Source: Legionella_C sp048541585 (GTDB lineage: Bacteria; Pseudomonadota; Gammaproteobacteria; Legionellales; Legionellaceae). From it: a stretch of 64,000 bases of DNA. Positions within the stretch are counted from its first letter, which is position 1, and each line of letters begins with the position of its first letter. Made by a program: the position numbers and the translations under genes. Shown here one piece after another: positions 45,215 to 54,426 of the stretch. Location: positions 3,286,001 to 3,350,000 of the forward strand of contig NZ_CP183303.1 of assembly GCF_048541585.1 (NCBI RefSeq). The letters run 5' to 3'. Under the pieces are notes generated by a model. It was not told the origin of the DNA. It saw nothing but the letters and a program-made list of their open reading frames with translations, and made no database searches.

Positions 45215-45958
45215 ATGATTAAATTTACTACAGGAATGAGTTACCTTCTACTTGGTATGACCCATTTACCGACACGAGGTTTAAAACGTTTTGTTGTTTT
45301 GCCTATTATTTTTAATCTCTTTGTTTTTGTTGGCCTTTTTTATTTACTATATCACTATTTTTTCCCGCTCTCTCATTACTATATTAATCAGCTTCCTACT
45401 TGGTTAAGCTTTTTAAATAGTGTCATTATGATTTTTTTTATTTTAAGTTTTTTTCTTTTTTTTCTAACGACTTTTACCATTGTATTTAACTTAATAGCAG
45501 CGCCTTTTAATGGCCTATTAGCGGAACGCGCTCAATATTTATTACGTAATCAAATGATTCCAGAGTTAACATTTGCTGAAATTACCATTCGCACCATAAA
45601 ACGCCAATTACAGTTTATTAGTTACTTTTTACCGCGCTTTTTTGGTATGTGCTGCTTATTTTTTATCCCCTTTATTCATCCCTTCTTTCCTTTTTTATGG
45701 TTTGCTTTTAACTCTTGGGTTTTAAGTATGCAATATCAAGATTATGCTATGGACAATAATTTAGTTGACTTTAGAACCATGCGTCAATTAATGGCACATA
45801 ATAAAGAAGAATCTCTAGGTTTTGGCTTTTTAATTAATTTAATTAGTTTTGTACCTATCTTAAATATAATTAGTATGCCAGCAGGTGTTATAGGTGGTGT
45901 TCTAATGTTTTGTGATAGGCATAGTCAACAGTTACCACCTATCCTAATTAAAAAATAA
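45215..45958 (+). CDS. cysZ: CysZ/EI24-family inner-membrane protein
   Basis: 247 residues with long helices at about 25-47, 64-92, 143-165 and 203-230. The helix-connecting motif NLIAAPFNGLLAERAQYLL and the later WVLSMQYQDYAMDNN are shared with CysZ, a sulfate transport protein. No sulfate-assimilation genes are adjacent, so the substrate is inferred from family only. No clear ribosome site is seen before the ATG. Confidence 0.83.
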   Translation: MIKFTTGMSYLLLGMTHLPTRGLKRFVVLPIIFNLFVFVGLFYLLYHYFFPLSHYYINQLPTWLSFLNSVIMIFFILSFFLFFLTTFTIVFNLIAAPFNGLLAERAQYLLRNQMIPELTFAEITIRTIKRQLQFISYFLPRFFGMCCLFFIPFIHPFFPFLWFAFNSWVLSMQYQDYAMDNNLVDFRTMRQLMAHNKEESLGFGFLINLISFVPILNIISMPAGVIGGVLMFCDRHSQQLPPILIKK

Positions 45959-46017
45959 AATTTAACAAATAAATAGATAAATATTATAAATAGCTTAATA
46001 AATCGTGAAGAATAATA

Positions 46018-46974
46018 ATGGAATATAAAGATTACTATAAAATTATGGGGCTAGATAAAAATGTCAGCCAAGAAGATATCAAACGAGCTTACCGTAAATT
46101 AGCACGTAAATATCATCCTGATGTTAGTAAAGAGCCTGATGCTGAGAGTAAATTTAAGGAACTAGGTGAGGCTTACGAAGTATTAAAAGATCCGGAAAAA
46201 CGGGCCAAATATGATCAGTATGGTCAATATTGGCAAAATCCTAATACTGGCAAAACATATAGCAGCCAAGGACCAGGACCGCAAACTGATTATCAATTTC
46301 ATGAATCTTTTGATCAAGCAGGAGCCGCAGATTTTGAGGATTTTCTTAGTAATATTTTTAGACAACGTCATCAACGGCAATATGAACAAGAAGATTATTT
46401 CGCAGAATCTTTAGATATTCATGCCAAACTTACTATCAGCCTTGAAGACAGCTTTCATGGCGCTGAAAAAACACTACAATTACAAAAGCCTGTAATGACG
46501 CAACAGGGCTGGCCTGAATATGAAACACGCTCAATTAAAGTTAAAATTCCTAAAGGGGTTACCGATAAGCAGCAAATTCGCTTAAAAGGGCAAGGAAATG
46601 AAGGTAAAAAGCAACGTAAGGGAGACTTATATATTGAAATTAATATTGCTCCTCATCCGTGGTTTAAATTAGAAAAAAAAGATATTCATCTAGAACTACC
46701 TATAACTCCTTGGGAGGCAACGCTGGGTGCTAGCGTGCAAGTGCCAACATTAGGTGGCCTGGTAAAGCTTAAAATTCCTAAATTAACCCAAACTGGAAAA
46801 CAAATGCGTCTTAAAGGGCGAGGTTTGCCTGGTACTCCTTCAGGTGATCAATTTATTAGTTTAAAAATTGTTATTTCTACTATCGAAAATCCTGAAGTTA
46901 ATAAACTCTATGAACAAATTGCTGCAGCCACACCATTTAACCCGCGACAAAACTTAGGAGTAAGTAATGACTAA
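46018..46974 (+). CDS. cbpA: DnaJ-class co-chaperone CbpA
   Basis: 318 residues: J domain with YRKLARKYHPDVSKEPDA (HPD motif), a Gly-poor linker with QGPGPQTDYQFHESF, and two DnaJ C-terminal substrate domains, with no zinc-finger region, as in CbpA. It stimulates DnaK and also binds curved DNA. The final codons overlap cbpM by 8 bp. Confidence 0.95.
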   Translation: MEYKDYYKIMGLDKNVSQEDIKRAYRKLARKYHPDVSKEPDAESKFKELGEAYEVLKDPEKRAKYDQYGQYWQNPNTGKTYSSQGPGPQTDYQFHESFDQAGAADFEDFLSNIFRQRHQRQYEQEDYFAESLDIHAKLTISLEDSFHGAEKTLQLQKPVMTQQGWPEYETRSIKVKIPKGVTDKQQIRLKGQGNEGKKQRKGDLYIEINIAPHPWFKLEKKDIHLELPITPWEATLGASVQVPTLGGLVKLKIPKLTQTGKQMRLKGRGLPGTPSGDQFISLKIVISTIENPEVNKLYEQIAAATPFNPRQNLGVSND

Positions 46975-47272
46975 AAATCATAATGACACTCAAGCGTCTG
47001 AATGTGAAGAGCAATTCTATTTATCTCTACAAGAAATTACTTATTCTTTTGGTGTCTCACAGACAACTATTCTTGAAATAATTGATGAAGGAATTATTGC
47101 AGCTAATAAAAACAATCAAAATGAATGGCAATTTGATAATGAGGCCTTTCGCCGTATTAATATGGTTCTACGACTTAACAGAGATTTAGGTGTTAATTTG
47201 GCTGGCGCTGGTTTAGCATTAGATTTACTAAATGAAATTGAGCGCTTACAACGCTTACTTAATCGAAAATAA
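46967..47272 (+). CDS. cbpM: Chaperone modulator CbpM
   Basis: 101 residues, MerR-like helix-turn-helix fold (LQEITYSFGVSQTTILEII, then RRINMVLRLNRDLGVNLAGAGLALDLL). CbpM binds the J domain of CbpA and blocks its action on DnaK and DNA. Overlap with cbpA is the expected arrangement. Confidence 0.92.
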   Translation: MTKNHNDTQASECEEQFYLSLQEITYSFGVSQTTILEIIDEGIIAANKNNQNEWQFDNEAFRRINMVLRLNRDLGVNLAGAGLALDLLNEIERLQRLLNRK

Positions 47273-47326
47273 CTTAAAATAGTAACCGCTATAGAAGTTT
47301 TATATACTCAATTTAAGGATATTTAA

Positions 47327-47869
47327 ATGCACAAAAGACTAATTTTACTAAGCTTGCTTTTTGTAAATTTAAGTTATGCTGATGACCCTAATAAACAAGC
47401 ATTTGAAGATTACTGCTATCAAGCGGGAGGGCAGGTTGAACAAATGCCAGCGCAATTTAGTACTAAAACTGGTTTAACAGAGGGGTTTAAGAAGGATTTT
47501 TGTACATTTAAAATAGATGGAGGCTTTATCGCTGTAGGTTTAGAGACCTTTGCATCTCCTGAGCTTAATATAGCAGCAACTTTAATTAAGAAATTACCAC
47601 CTATTCCTTCTAACTCGCCTCTATTTAAAGGAAATTATGATAATCCATCTCTTAATTTTTGTAAGAATATTGGTGGAGCAAGTATTGTATTTTTAGTACC
47701 TAATGGTGGATTTAGTAATGCGCTGGGCCAAACAGATATTTGTGTATTTGGTGACGGCTCTATGATAAGTAGTTGGTCTTTAATTTATATTGCTAATGGT
47801 AGAACAGGCTATTCCCTTGTAAAAGATAAAACTAAAGCAGAACCTCTAGCTATTAAAATACCAAGTTAG
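47327..47869 (+). CDS. Secreted protein with two DUF333-like repeats
   Basis: 180 residues with a signal peptide (MHKRLILLSLLFVNLSYA). Two modules share the pattern aromatic-Cys-x4-GG ... Cys-x-F: YCYQAGGQVEQM..DFCTFKIDGG and FCKNIGGASIVFL..DICVFGDGS, as in DUF333 putative-hemolysin proteins, each likely a disulfide. Exported to the periplasm or beyond. Its last seven codons are part of a tandem duplication: the same 3' end and flank recur at 48191. Confidence 0.75.
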   Translation: MHKRLILLSLLFVNLSYADDPNKQAFEDYCYQAGGQVEQMPAQFSTKTGLTEGFKKDFCTFKIDGGFIAVGLETFASPELNIAATLIKKLPPIPSNSPLFKGNYDNPSLNFCKNIGGASIVFLVPNGGFSNALGQTDICVFGDGSMISSWSLIYIANGRTGYSLVKDKTKAEPLAIKIPS

Positions 47870-48099
47870 AGAAGCTAACTTAAATTAAGTCTAATTTAAT
47901 TTCCAAAGCTATAATCTTCTGGAAAATTAATTGCAATATGTAATAAATCACATTATGACATCAACTTAAGAGAATTTTATGTAGGTTGCGCCTTGGACTA
48001 ATGGCGCTGCCTTAAAACTCTAGCCTACGTCCCGTGGCTTGTCCACGAGATCCAGATCTCTAATCCTCAGCCGAGATTCCTGGATCCCTCGGACAAGCC
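47849..48099 (+). repeat. Tandem duplication, copy 1
   Basis: About 251 bp starting in the last codons of the DUF333-like gene (GCTATTAAAATACCAAGTTA) and running through intergenic sequence to CTCGGACAAGCC. A second copy with scattered differences starts at 48191. The gene end is intact here. Confidence 0.85.
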
Positions 48100-48110
48100 G
48101 AGGGACGTAG
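48025..48110. repeat. Imperfect inverted repeat within the duplication
   Basis: Left arm 48025-48055 (CTACGTCCCGTGGCTTGTCC..) and right arm 48080-48110 (..GGACAAGCCGAGGGACGTAG) are about 31 bp each with few mismatches. In copy 2 the right arm is cut short after GGACAAGCC. A diverged half arm is at 41314-41338. Confidence 0.75.
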
Positions 48111-48127
48111 AGTATCAAAAAGCAGCT

Positions 48128-48188
48128 GTAGCCTGGGTGTAGGCCTGCGGGCCGAAACCCGGGTTTCACGTCGTTTCACCCAGGCTAC
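48128..48188. repeat. REP-like GC-rich palindrome
   Basis: GTAGCCTGGGTG (48128-48139) mirrors CACCCAGGCTAC (48177-48188); between them GAAACCCGGGTTTC (48154-48167) is itself a perfect palindrome. Base composition is much richer in GC than the flanks. The sequence style is that of REP elements of several bacterial groups. Confidence 0.7.
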
Positions 48189-48190
48189 TT

Positions 48191-48442
48191 GCTATTAAAA
48201 TACCAAGTTAAAGAAGCTAACTTAAATTAAGTCTAATTTAAGTTCTAAGACTATAATCTTCTGGAAAATTAATCGCAATATGTAATAAATCACATTATGG
48301 CATCAATTTAAGAGAATTTTTATATAGGTTGGGCCTTGGACTAATGGCGCTGCCTTAAAACTCTAGCCTACGTCCCGTGGCTTGTCCACGGGATCCAGGT
48401 CTCTAATCCTCAGCCGAGATTCCTGAATCCCTCGGACAAGCC
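48191..48442 (+). repeat. Tandem duplication, copy 2
   Basis: About 252 bp matching copy 1 from the gene-end fragment (GCTATTAAAATACCAAGTTAA) to CTCGGACAAGCC. Only the last seven codons of the DUF333-like gene are present, so it is a non-coding remnant. Confidence 0.85.
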
Positions 48443-48547
48443 TGTATCTTAGTCACAAGTTATAAATCTTGGTGAAAAGTCAGATTTGAGTGCAGATTGG
48501 GAGAAAGCCTTAAGGCAGCGCCATTAGGCTTTGGCCACAATCTACAT
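48325..48547. mobile_element. MITE-like element with terminal inverted repeats
   Basis: The left end, TAGGTTGGGCC..CTAATGGCGCTGCCTTAA (to 48358), is mirrored at the right end by TTAAGGCAGCGCCATTAG..GGCCACAATCTACA (48510-48547). The 18-bp inner block is a perfect inverted repeat. About 220 bp, no coding capacity, and it encloses the inverted-repeat motif of copy 2. The left end also occurs in copy 1 (47998-48015). Target-site duplications were not resolved. Confidence 0.55.
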
Positions 48548-48604
48548 TAAAACTTAAATTAACGCCTTGCCTGATATTTATTACTTTAATATTTGTTCTG
48601 CTTA

Positions 48605-48883
48605 TTATCGTTCTTCACAAACGGTATAAAATCCATGTCGATAAGGATTGCTACGTGCTCTAAAGATATAATCGCGACAATATTGGCCGCGTTCATCTCG
48701 ATAACGTTTGTCCAAACGAAAAGAAAAATCATTAAAATTCATATCTTGTTGCCATTCTTGCTGCTGCTTAGCTCGATCTTGTGCTTCCATTTTGTTTAAG
48801 TAGTGACTAAGCTTGCTCGCATAACCAATCGATACAAACAAAGCTGCTAGAAAAGTCATAAGGAAAACTATTTTTTTAGCCAT
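48605..48883 (-). CDS. Small membrane-anchored or secreted protein with CRxY motif
   Basis: 92 residues: an N-terminal helix (IVFLMTFLAALFVSIGYAS), a polar linker, then YRDERGQYCRDYIFRARSNP and a second Cys near the C-terminus (FYTVCEER). The DERGQYCRDY block resembles the C-terminal segment of glycine-zipper/surface-antigen envelope proteins, where two Cys likely bond. Function unknown. Confidence 0.65.
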   Translation of the reverse strand: MAKKIVFLMTFLAALFVSIGYASKLSHYLNKMEAQDRAKQQQEWQQDMNFNDFSFRLDKRYRDERGQYCRDYIFRARSNPYRHGFYTVCEER

Positions 48884-48970
48884 AATAAATTCAAATAAGT
48901 CAACACGAACAATATTAAAACATAAAAATAAAATATATACAAATTGCCTAAAATTGACTGGAAAGTTTAT

Positions 48971-48995
48971 TTCCTAAGCTTTTTAAACTTAGGAA
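48971..48995 (-). terminator. Hairpin downstream of thyA
   Basis: TTCCTAAG (48971-48978) and CTTAGGAA (48988-48995), perfect 8-bp arms with a 9-nt loop, about 75 bp past the thyA stop. No long T run on the minus strand. Confidence 0.4.
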
Positions 48996-49070
48996 GCTAA
49001 TTATAAAAAGATTGGGCGCCAAATGGTATACCGCCTATTAAAGCTTTCCTTAATGTAAAGCTAAAAGAAT

Positions 49071-49865
49071 TTATACAGCTATAGGCGCTTTAATAGTGGG
49101 ATGCGCTTGATAGTTAATAAAACTAAAATCTTCAAACTGATAATCAAAAAGAGACTTTGGGCAGCGATGGATAACTAGTTCCGGTAGCGGAAAAGGCTTT
49201 CTTGTTAGCTGGATGCGAGCTTGCTCTATATGATTATTATATAAATGGCAGTCACCGCCAGTCCAAATAAAATCACCTAAAGCAAGATTACACTGTTGTG
49301 CAATCATATAGGTTAATAATGAATAAGAGGCAATATTAAAAGGCACACCTAAAAAAACATCTGCTGAGCGTTGATATAACTGACAAGATAATTTTCCCTG
49401 AGCAACATAAAATTGAAATAAGGCATGGCAAGGCATTAAAGCCATTTTATCCAACTCACCTACATTCCAGGCACTGACAATAAGACGTCGAGAATCAGGG
49501 TTATTTTTAATCTGCTCTACAACTTCTGTTAATTGATCAATACTACGACCATCTGGTGTAGGCCAAGAGCGCCATTGCCGCCCATATACAGGGCCTAAAT
49601 TACCTTTCTCGTCAGCCCATTCATTCCAAATAGTAACGCCATGGTCATTTAAATAAGCAATATTTGTATCACCTTGTAAAAACCATAATAATTCATGAAT
49701 AATGCTACGTATATGCAATTTTTTTGTTGTAACTAAGGGAAAGCCTGCTGCTAGATTAAAGCGCATCTGATAGCCAAATACTGATAAGGTTCCTGTACCA
49801 GTACGATCTGATTTTTCAACGCCCGTTTGTAAAATATGTTCTAATAATGCTAAATAGGTTTGCAT
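49071..49865 (-). CDS. thyA: Thymidylate synthase ThyA
   Basis: 264 residues, the standard length. LMPCHALFQFYV places the nucleophile at Cys146, as in E. coli; RSWPTPDGRSIDQL, QRSADVFLGVPFNIASY and GDCHLYNNHIEQ follow. Makes dTMP from dUMP with methylene-tetrahydrofolate. Overlaps lgt by 16 bp, an arrangement common in gammaproteobacteria. Confidence 0.98.
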   Translation of the reverse strand: MQTYLALLEHILQTGVEKSDRTGTGTLSVFGYQMRFNLAAGFPLVTTKKLHIRSIIHELLWFLQGDTNIAYLNDHGVTIWNEWADEKGNLGPVYGRQWRSWPTPDGRSIDQLTEVVEQIKNNPDSRRLIVSAWNVGELDKMALMPCHALFQFYVAQGKLSCQLYQRSADVFLGVPFNIASYSLLTYMIAQQCNLALGDFIWTGGDCHLYNNHIEQARIQLTRKPFPLPELVIHRCPKSLFDYQFEDFSFINYQAHPTIKAPIAV

Positions 49866-50632
49866 CGTTTAACCCACCATAAACAAAAACCTGCAGCAAG
49901 CATAGGTATTGATAATAACTGCCCCATCGTTAGCCAGTTAAAAGCAACAAAACCAAGTTGCGCATCTGGCTCACGAAAAAACTCAATAATTAAGCGACTG
50001 CAAGCATAACCAATTAAAAAGACCGCAGATACACAACCAACCGGACGCGGCTTTGCTGCATACCACCAAACTAAAATAAATAAAGCAATACCTTCTAAAC
50101 CAAATTCATATAATTGAGAGGGGTGGCGTGGCAATCCATCTGAATGCGGAAATATCATAGCCCATGGGACATCCGTTACTCGCCCCCATAATTCACCATT
50201 AATAAAATTTCCTAACCTACCAGCAGCAAGACCTAAAGGTACTAAAGGTGCAACAAAATCACCAATTTCTAAAAAAGGTTTTTTTATTTTCCTCGAATAC
50301 AAAATCAGTGCTATAGCTACTCCTAATAATCCACCATGAAAAGCCATACCGCCTTCCCATAATTTAAAGAATATCAGAGGATTATTAATAAACTGCTGCG
50401 TATTATAAAACAGCATATAACCTAGCCGACCACCTAGAATTACACCTAAAGCAGCATAAAAAATGAGATCACTAATTTGTTCTGTTGTCCAATTTAATTT
50501 ATAATGCTTAACCCGCCATTGGGCTAAACACCAAGCAGCTGTAATACCAAATAAATACATCAAGCCATACCAATGTACTTTAAGCGGCCCAATAGAGAAT
50601 GCCACAGGGTCAATAGCAGGATAAGTTAGCAT
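49850..50632 (-). CDS. lgt: Prolipoprotein diacylglyceryl transferase Lgt
   Basis: 260 residues, about seven membrane helices. KVHWYGLMYLFG and the signature GRLGNFINGELWGR are clear. It attaches diacylglyceryl to the lipobox Cys of prolipoproteins, for example the GIN-domain lipoprotein in this window. Coupled to thyA. Confidence 0.97.
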   Translation of the reverse strand: MLTYPAIDPVAFSIGPLKVHWYGLMYLFGITAAWCLAQWRVKHYKLNWTTEQISDLIFYAALGVILGGRLGYMLFYNTQQFINNPLIFFKLWEGGMAFHGGLLGVAIALILYSRKIKKPFLEIGDFVAPLVPLGLAAGRLGNFINGELWGRVTDVPWAMIFPHSDGLPRHPSQLYEFGLEGIALFILVWWYAAKPRPVGCVSAVFLIGYACSRLIIEFFREPDAQLGFVAFNWLTMGQLLSIPMLAAGFCLWWVKRCKPI

Positions 50633-50731
50633 GATTTTCCCTCAGATTATTCAAAGCATTTAACCCAATTAGCTAGTAAATATTAAACTTAATAAGGTAG
50701 TCAAACTGCAATAATACATTTGATTATAACG

Positions 50732-51553
50732 TTATAATATTAACTCGATACTCGTTATTAACAAAATAATAATAAAAATATACTCCAATTGCCTTTGAGA
50801 AAGTAGATAAGTAAGCCTTGCCCCCCAAAAAGCACCCAAAATACTAGGAATAGCAATACTTATGACAGCTGGCCAATAAATATAACCCGTAGTATAAGCT
50901 GGCAACCCAGCCTCATGAAAGCCCATTATAATAAACATTAAAGTACCGGTAATCGCTGCAGTCGTAACACATAAAGCTGAAACTGGTGCGATTTGTCGCA
51001 TTTCTAGATTGTAATAAGACAAATAAGGCACAATTATTACGCCGCCCCCTACTCCTAATAAACCTGAGCAAAAGCCAATTAAAAAACTAATTAAACTTGA
51101 TAATACTCTAGGTGGTTGAGACAATTTAGAGTGGAGAAGTCTAAAATTATACTTAATATTAAGCATAAGCATTATTGCAATAAATAGTAGAAAAACAGCT
51201 AATAGGCTTTCTAGCCAACTAACTGATAAATACGTAGATAACAAGACACCAAAAAAACTGCCTATGGCAATTCCTGGTGCCAAACGCTTAAATAAACTCC
51301 ATAAAATGATACCATGTCGACAATGAGCTCGTACTGCTGCTTGCGAGATTATCAAAATTGCTGCAAGAGAAGTTCCCGTAGCTAAATGAATAGCAAGATC
51401 TGCTGGTACTTTGACAAAGTACTGAAAAATAATTAGTAAAGCAGGTACAACAATAATTCCTCCACCAATACCTATTAGACCTGACATTAGGCCTGCTACG
51501 ATACCCGTAAGGACATATAAAGTACTATTAGCTACAATAGTAAGCATAGACAT
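50732..51553 (-). CDS. TauE/SafE (TSUP) family membrane transporter
   Basis: 273 residues, eight predicted helices in two halves, each with a Gly-rich loop (GLIGIGGGIIVVPALL and GLLGVGGGVIIVPYLSY), the TSUP signature. These are putative exporters of sulfite, sulfonates or organic anions. Its ATG overlaps the ptsP stop (TAATG), so it is cotranscribed with rppH-ptsP. Confidence 0.92.
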   Translation of the reverse strand: MSMLTIVANSTLYVLTGIVAGLMSGLIGIGGGIIVVPALLIIFQYFVKVPADLAIHLATGTSLAAILIISQAAVRAHCRHGIILWSLFKRLAPGIAIGSFFGVLLSTYLSVSWLESLLAVFLLFIAIMLMLNIKYNFRLLHSKLSQPPRVLSSLISFLIGFCSGLLGVGGGVIIVPYLSYYNLEMRQIAPVSALCVTTAAITGTLMFIIMGFHEAGLPAYTTGYIYWPAVISIAIPSILGAFWGARLTYLLSQRQLEYIFIIILLITSIELIL

Positions 51554-53847
51554 TATATTCGACCTGCTCTAACTAGGCCGCCTAAGCCTTCGTCTTCTAA
51601 GGCTTTTTGTAAGTAAAGCCTTATTTCAACTGCGTGCTCTAATTCCAATACATCGGCAAGCACTTTCCTTGCTTTAGCTAAAGAGATATTACGAATAACC
51701 CATTTGACGCGTGGCAGACTGGTAGAGTTCATACTTAACGTATCAAAGCCCATTGCAACAAGTAGGACAACTGCTAAGGGATCACTGGCCATTTCACCAC
51801 AAATACTGACTTCAATGCCAGCCGCATGGCCGCCCTCTATAATTTTTATTAATGAACGTAACATAGCTGGATGAAATGAATCATATAAATTAGCTACACG
51901 TGAATTATTTCTATCAACAGCAAGTAAATATTGGGTTAAATCATTACTACCTACTGAAATAAAATCAACCCGTTTAGCTAAGTCACGAGTTAAGTAAATC
52001 GCTGCAGGCACCTCAATCATTACACCAAGTTTAGGTTTCTCGATTTGGCAACCTTCTTCCAAGAGTTCCTGAAAAGCTTGCTCGATTAGTAAGGCGGCCT
52101 CTTCTACTTCACTTAAACTGGTAATCATAGGCAGCATGATACGAAGATTATTTAAATCTTCACTTGCACGCATCATAGCTCTAACCTGAATAAGAAATAC
52201 ATCTGGATGATCAAGTGTCACCCTTATACCCCGCCAACCTAAATAAGGATTATCTTCTTCTACCGGAAAATAAGGCAAAATTTTATCGCCACCGATATCT
52301 AAAGTACGCATAGTTACCAAACGTGGTGCAAAAGCTTTTAATATCTGACGATAAATAATATGTTGCTCATCTTCGGAAGGAAAACGATCTCGACTCATAA
52401 AAGGCACTTCAGAGCGATAAAGTCCTACCCCTTCAGCGCCAACACTCATTGATAAACCAGCATCCATAGCAAGACCTGTATTAACTTGCAAAGAGACTTT
52501 GTAATTATCCAGTGTTTCTGCCGGTTTATCGCGTAGATTTTCAAGACTTTGATTTAATTTAAGTTCTTCTTGTGCTAATTTTTTAAATTCAGCCAATAGA
52601 GCACGAGAAGGAGAAACATAAACATGGCCTAAGAAACCATCTACAATGACTGCACGATTAGATAAAGCTTCTAGCTTAAGTCCACGTATACCCATAATAG
52701 TAGGCACGCCTAAAGCACGAGCCAAAATAGCCACATGTGAATTATTAGAGCCTTTAGCAGAAACAATACCAACTAATTGACCTTCTGGTACTTCAGCTAA
52801 TACAGAGGCTGTAATTTCTTCACCCACTAAGACGGTTCGCCGCGGATAGGTAATTTCTATTCGTTGCGAAAGTTGTAATTCAGCAAGGACACGGCGACCT
52901 AAGTCTCGAAAATCACTGGCACGCTCTTGTAAGTATTCATCTTCCATACTTTCAAATTGCTGAACATGTTTCCGAATAACAACTGACAATGCTGCCTGAG
53001 CGCTTAAGTTTTCTGCTTGAATAACTGCTATAACTTCAGCACCCAAACTTTCTTTATCTAAAATACGAATATAAACATCGAATAATGCTTGTTCATCTTC
53101 TGCAACGGTCGCTTTAATACGTCTACTTAAACGTTGCATATCTTCACGGGCAGATTGTAATGCTTTTAAAAAAATATCTATTTCCGTTTCAATATCTTCA
53201 ACCGTATGGCGAGGTACTGAATCGATATCAGCAGGCGCATAGATAACAACAGCACGCCCAATACCCACCCCAGGTACACAGCCAATACCAGATAAAGCAA
53301 TATGTGCAGGCAACTCAGTTTTTTTTGCCCCTATAGGCTTAGGTTGAGTTAATTGAACTAATTCACCTGTTGCCTCAGCATGAGCAATAATACCGCCTAA
53401 TTGGGCAGCTAGAGTAATTAAGAAAGCTTCTTCTGCATCATCAAAATAACGTTGCTCTGTCTGTTGTACAGTAATTACCCCATAGAGCTTACGATGCTGA
53501 ATAATAGGAACACCTAAAAAAGCATTCAAGTGTTCCTCACCCAGCAGTGGGTTTTTATGAAACTCTGGATGCATAGGCGCATCAATAATATTAATAGGTT
53601 CTTCTCGTCGGCCAATTAATCCAATAATTCCACTGTCTAAACCGACTCGAACTTGTGATTCAGCATATTTATTTAGCCCTTCAGTAGCAATTAACACATA
53701 CTCAGCATGTTTATTATCAATTAGGTATACCGATACAGCATCTGCCGCCAAGGCTTTATGCAAACGCTGCACGAGAATAGATAAAGCCTCAGATAAATGA
53801 TTAGCGGTCGTAACATCCTGTACAATACGTTTTAAAATTTTTAACAT
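51553..53847 (-). CDS. ptsP: PTS-Ntr enzyme I, PtsP
   Basis: 764 residues: an N-terminal GAF domain (about 15-155), then full enzyme I: phosphohistidine site KGSNNSHVAILARA with His371 and the PEP-binding barrel (TLDIGGDKILPYF, ISVGSNDLTQYLLAVDRNN, ICGEMASDPLA). It starts the nitrogen PTS relay. Downstream NPr and EIIANtr are not in the window. Begins immediately after the rppH stop (TAA then ATG). Confidence 0.97.
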   Translation of the reverse strand: MLKILKRIVQDVTTANHLSEALSILVQRLHKALAADAVSVYLIDNKHAEYVLIATEGLNKYAESQVRVGLDSGIIGLIGRREEPINIIDAPMHPEFHKNPLLGEEHLNAFLGVPIIQHRKLYGVITVQQTEQRYFDDAEEAFLITLAAQLGGIIAHAEATGELVQLTQPKPIGAKKTELPAHIALSGIGCVPGVGIGRAVVIYAPADIDSVPRHTVEDIETEIDIFLKALQSAREDMQRLSRRIKATVAEDEQALFDVYIRILDKESLGAEVIAVIQAENLSAQAALSVVIRKHVQQFESMEDEYLQERASDFRDLGRRVLAELQLSQRIEITYPRRTVLVGEEITASVLAEVPEGQLVGIVSAKGSNNSHVAILARALGVPTIMGIRGLKLEALSNRAVIVDGFLGHVYVSPSRALLAEFKKLAQEELKLNQSLENLRDKPAETLDNYKVSLQVNTGLAMDAGLSMSVGAEGVGLYRSEVPFMSRDRFPSEDEQHIIYRQILKAFAPRLVTMRTLDIGGDKILPYFPVEEDNPYLGWRGIRVTLDHPDVFLIQVRAMMRASEDLNNLRIMLPMITSLSEVEEAALLIEQAFQELLEEGCQIEKPKLGVMIEVPAAIYLTRDLAKRVDFISVGSNDLTQYLLAVDRNNSRVANLYDSFHPAMLRSLIKIIEGGHAAGIEVSICGEMASDPLAVVLLVAMGFDTLSMNSTSLPRVKWVIRNISLAKARKVLADVLELEHAVEIRLYLQKALEDEGLGGLVRAGRI

Positions 53848-54372
53848 TTATGAACTATGATTACCTCGCTTGCGACGTATACCAAATGGGGTACGCCGTT
53901 TTTTTAACAAGTGCTCTAATTCCTTCATGGCTTGAGCATAGACTTGTCTTTTAAAAAAAATCACCTGCTCCTGCGGTTCGTGATAATCAATCCAACGCCA
54001 ACTATCAAATTCTGGCGAATCACTTAAATCAAGACGTACCTTCTGTTCAGAAGCAATTAGCTTGAGTAAATACCATTTTTGCTTTTGGCCAATAACTAAA
54101 GGCTCACTCCCATGCCGCAAATATTGTTTAGGTAGACGGTATTTTAGCCATCGTTTAGTAACACCTATAATTTCAATATCTTCTTTATCTAAGCCAACTT
54201 CCTCGCGTAGTTCACGATACATTGCCTCAAGCGGTGTTTCACCTGCAATTAAACCGCCCTGCGGAAATTGCCAGGCATCATGGCCATTACGCCTGCCCCA
54301 AAAAACACGACCTGAATCATTAACAAGAATAATTCCTACATTAAGCCTATAGCCGGCTCGATCAATTACCAT
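53848..54372 (-). CDS. rppH: RNA pyrophosphohydrolase RppH
   Basis: 174 residues from the ATG at 54372, giving MVIDRAGYRLNVGIILVN, which aligns with the RppH N-terminus. The open frame runs to 54426 with no better ribosome site, so the start is family-based. Nudix box GGLIAGETPLEAMYRELREE. It removes pyrophosphate from mRNA 5' ends and triggers decay. Linkage to ptsP is conserved in gammaproteobacteria. Confidence 0.94.
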   Translation of the reverse strand: MVIDRAGYRLNVGIILVNDSGRVFWGRRNGHDAWQFPQGGLIAGETPLEAMYRELREEVGLDKEDIEIIGVTKRWLKYRLPKQYLRHGSEPLVIGQKQKWYLLKLIASEQKVRLDLSDSPEFDSWRWIDYHEPQEQVIFFKRQVYAQAMKELEHLLKKRRTPFGIRRKRGNHSS

Positions 54373-54426
54373 TTCATTACTATTTACACTTAAGTCATTA
54401 ATTCGTGATTTTTCCATAAAGTGCAA

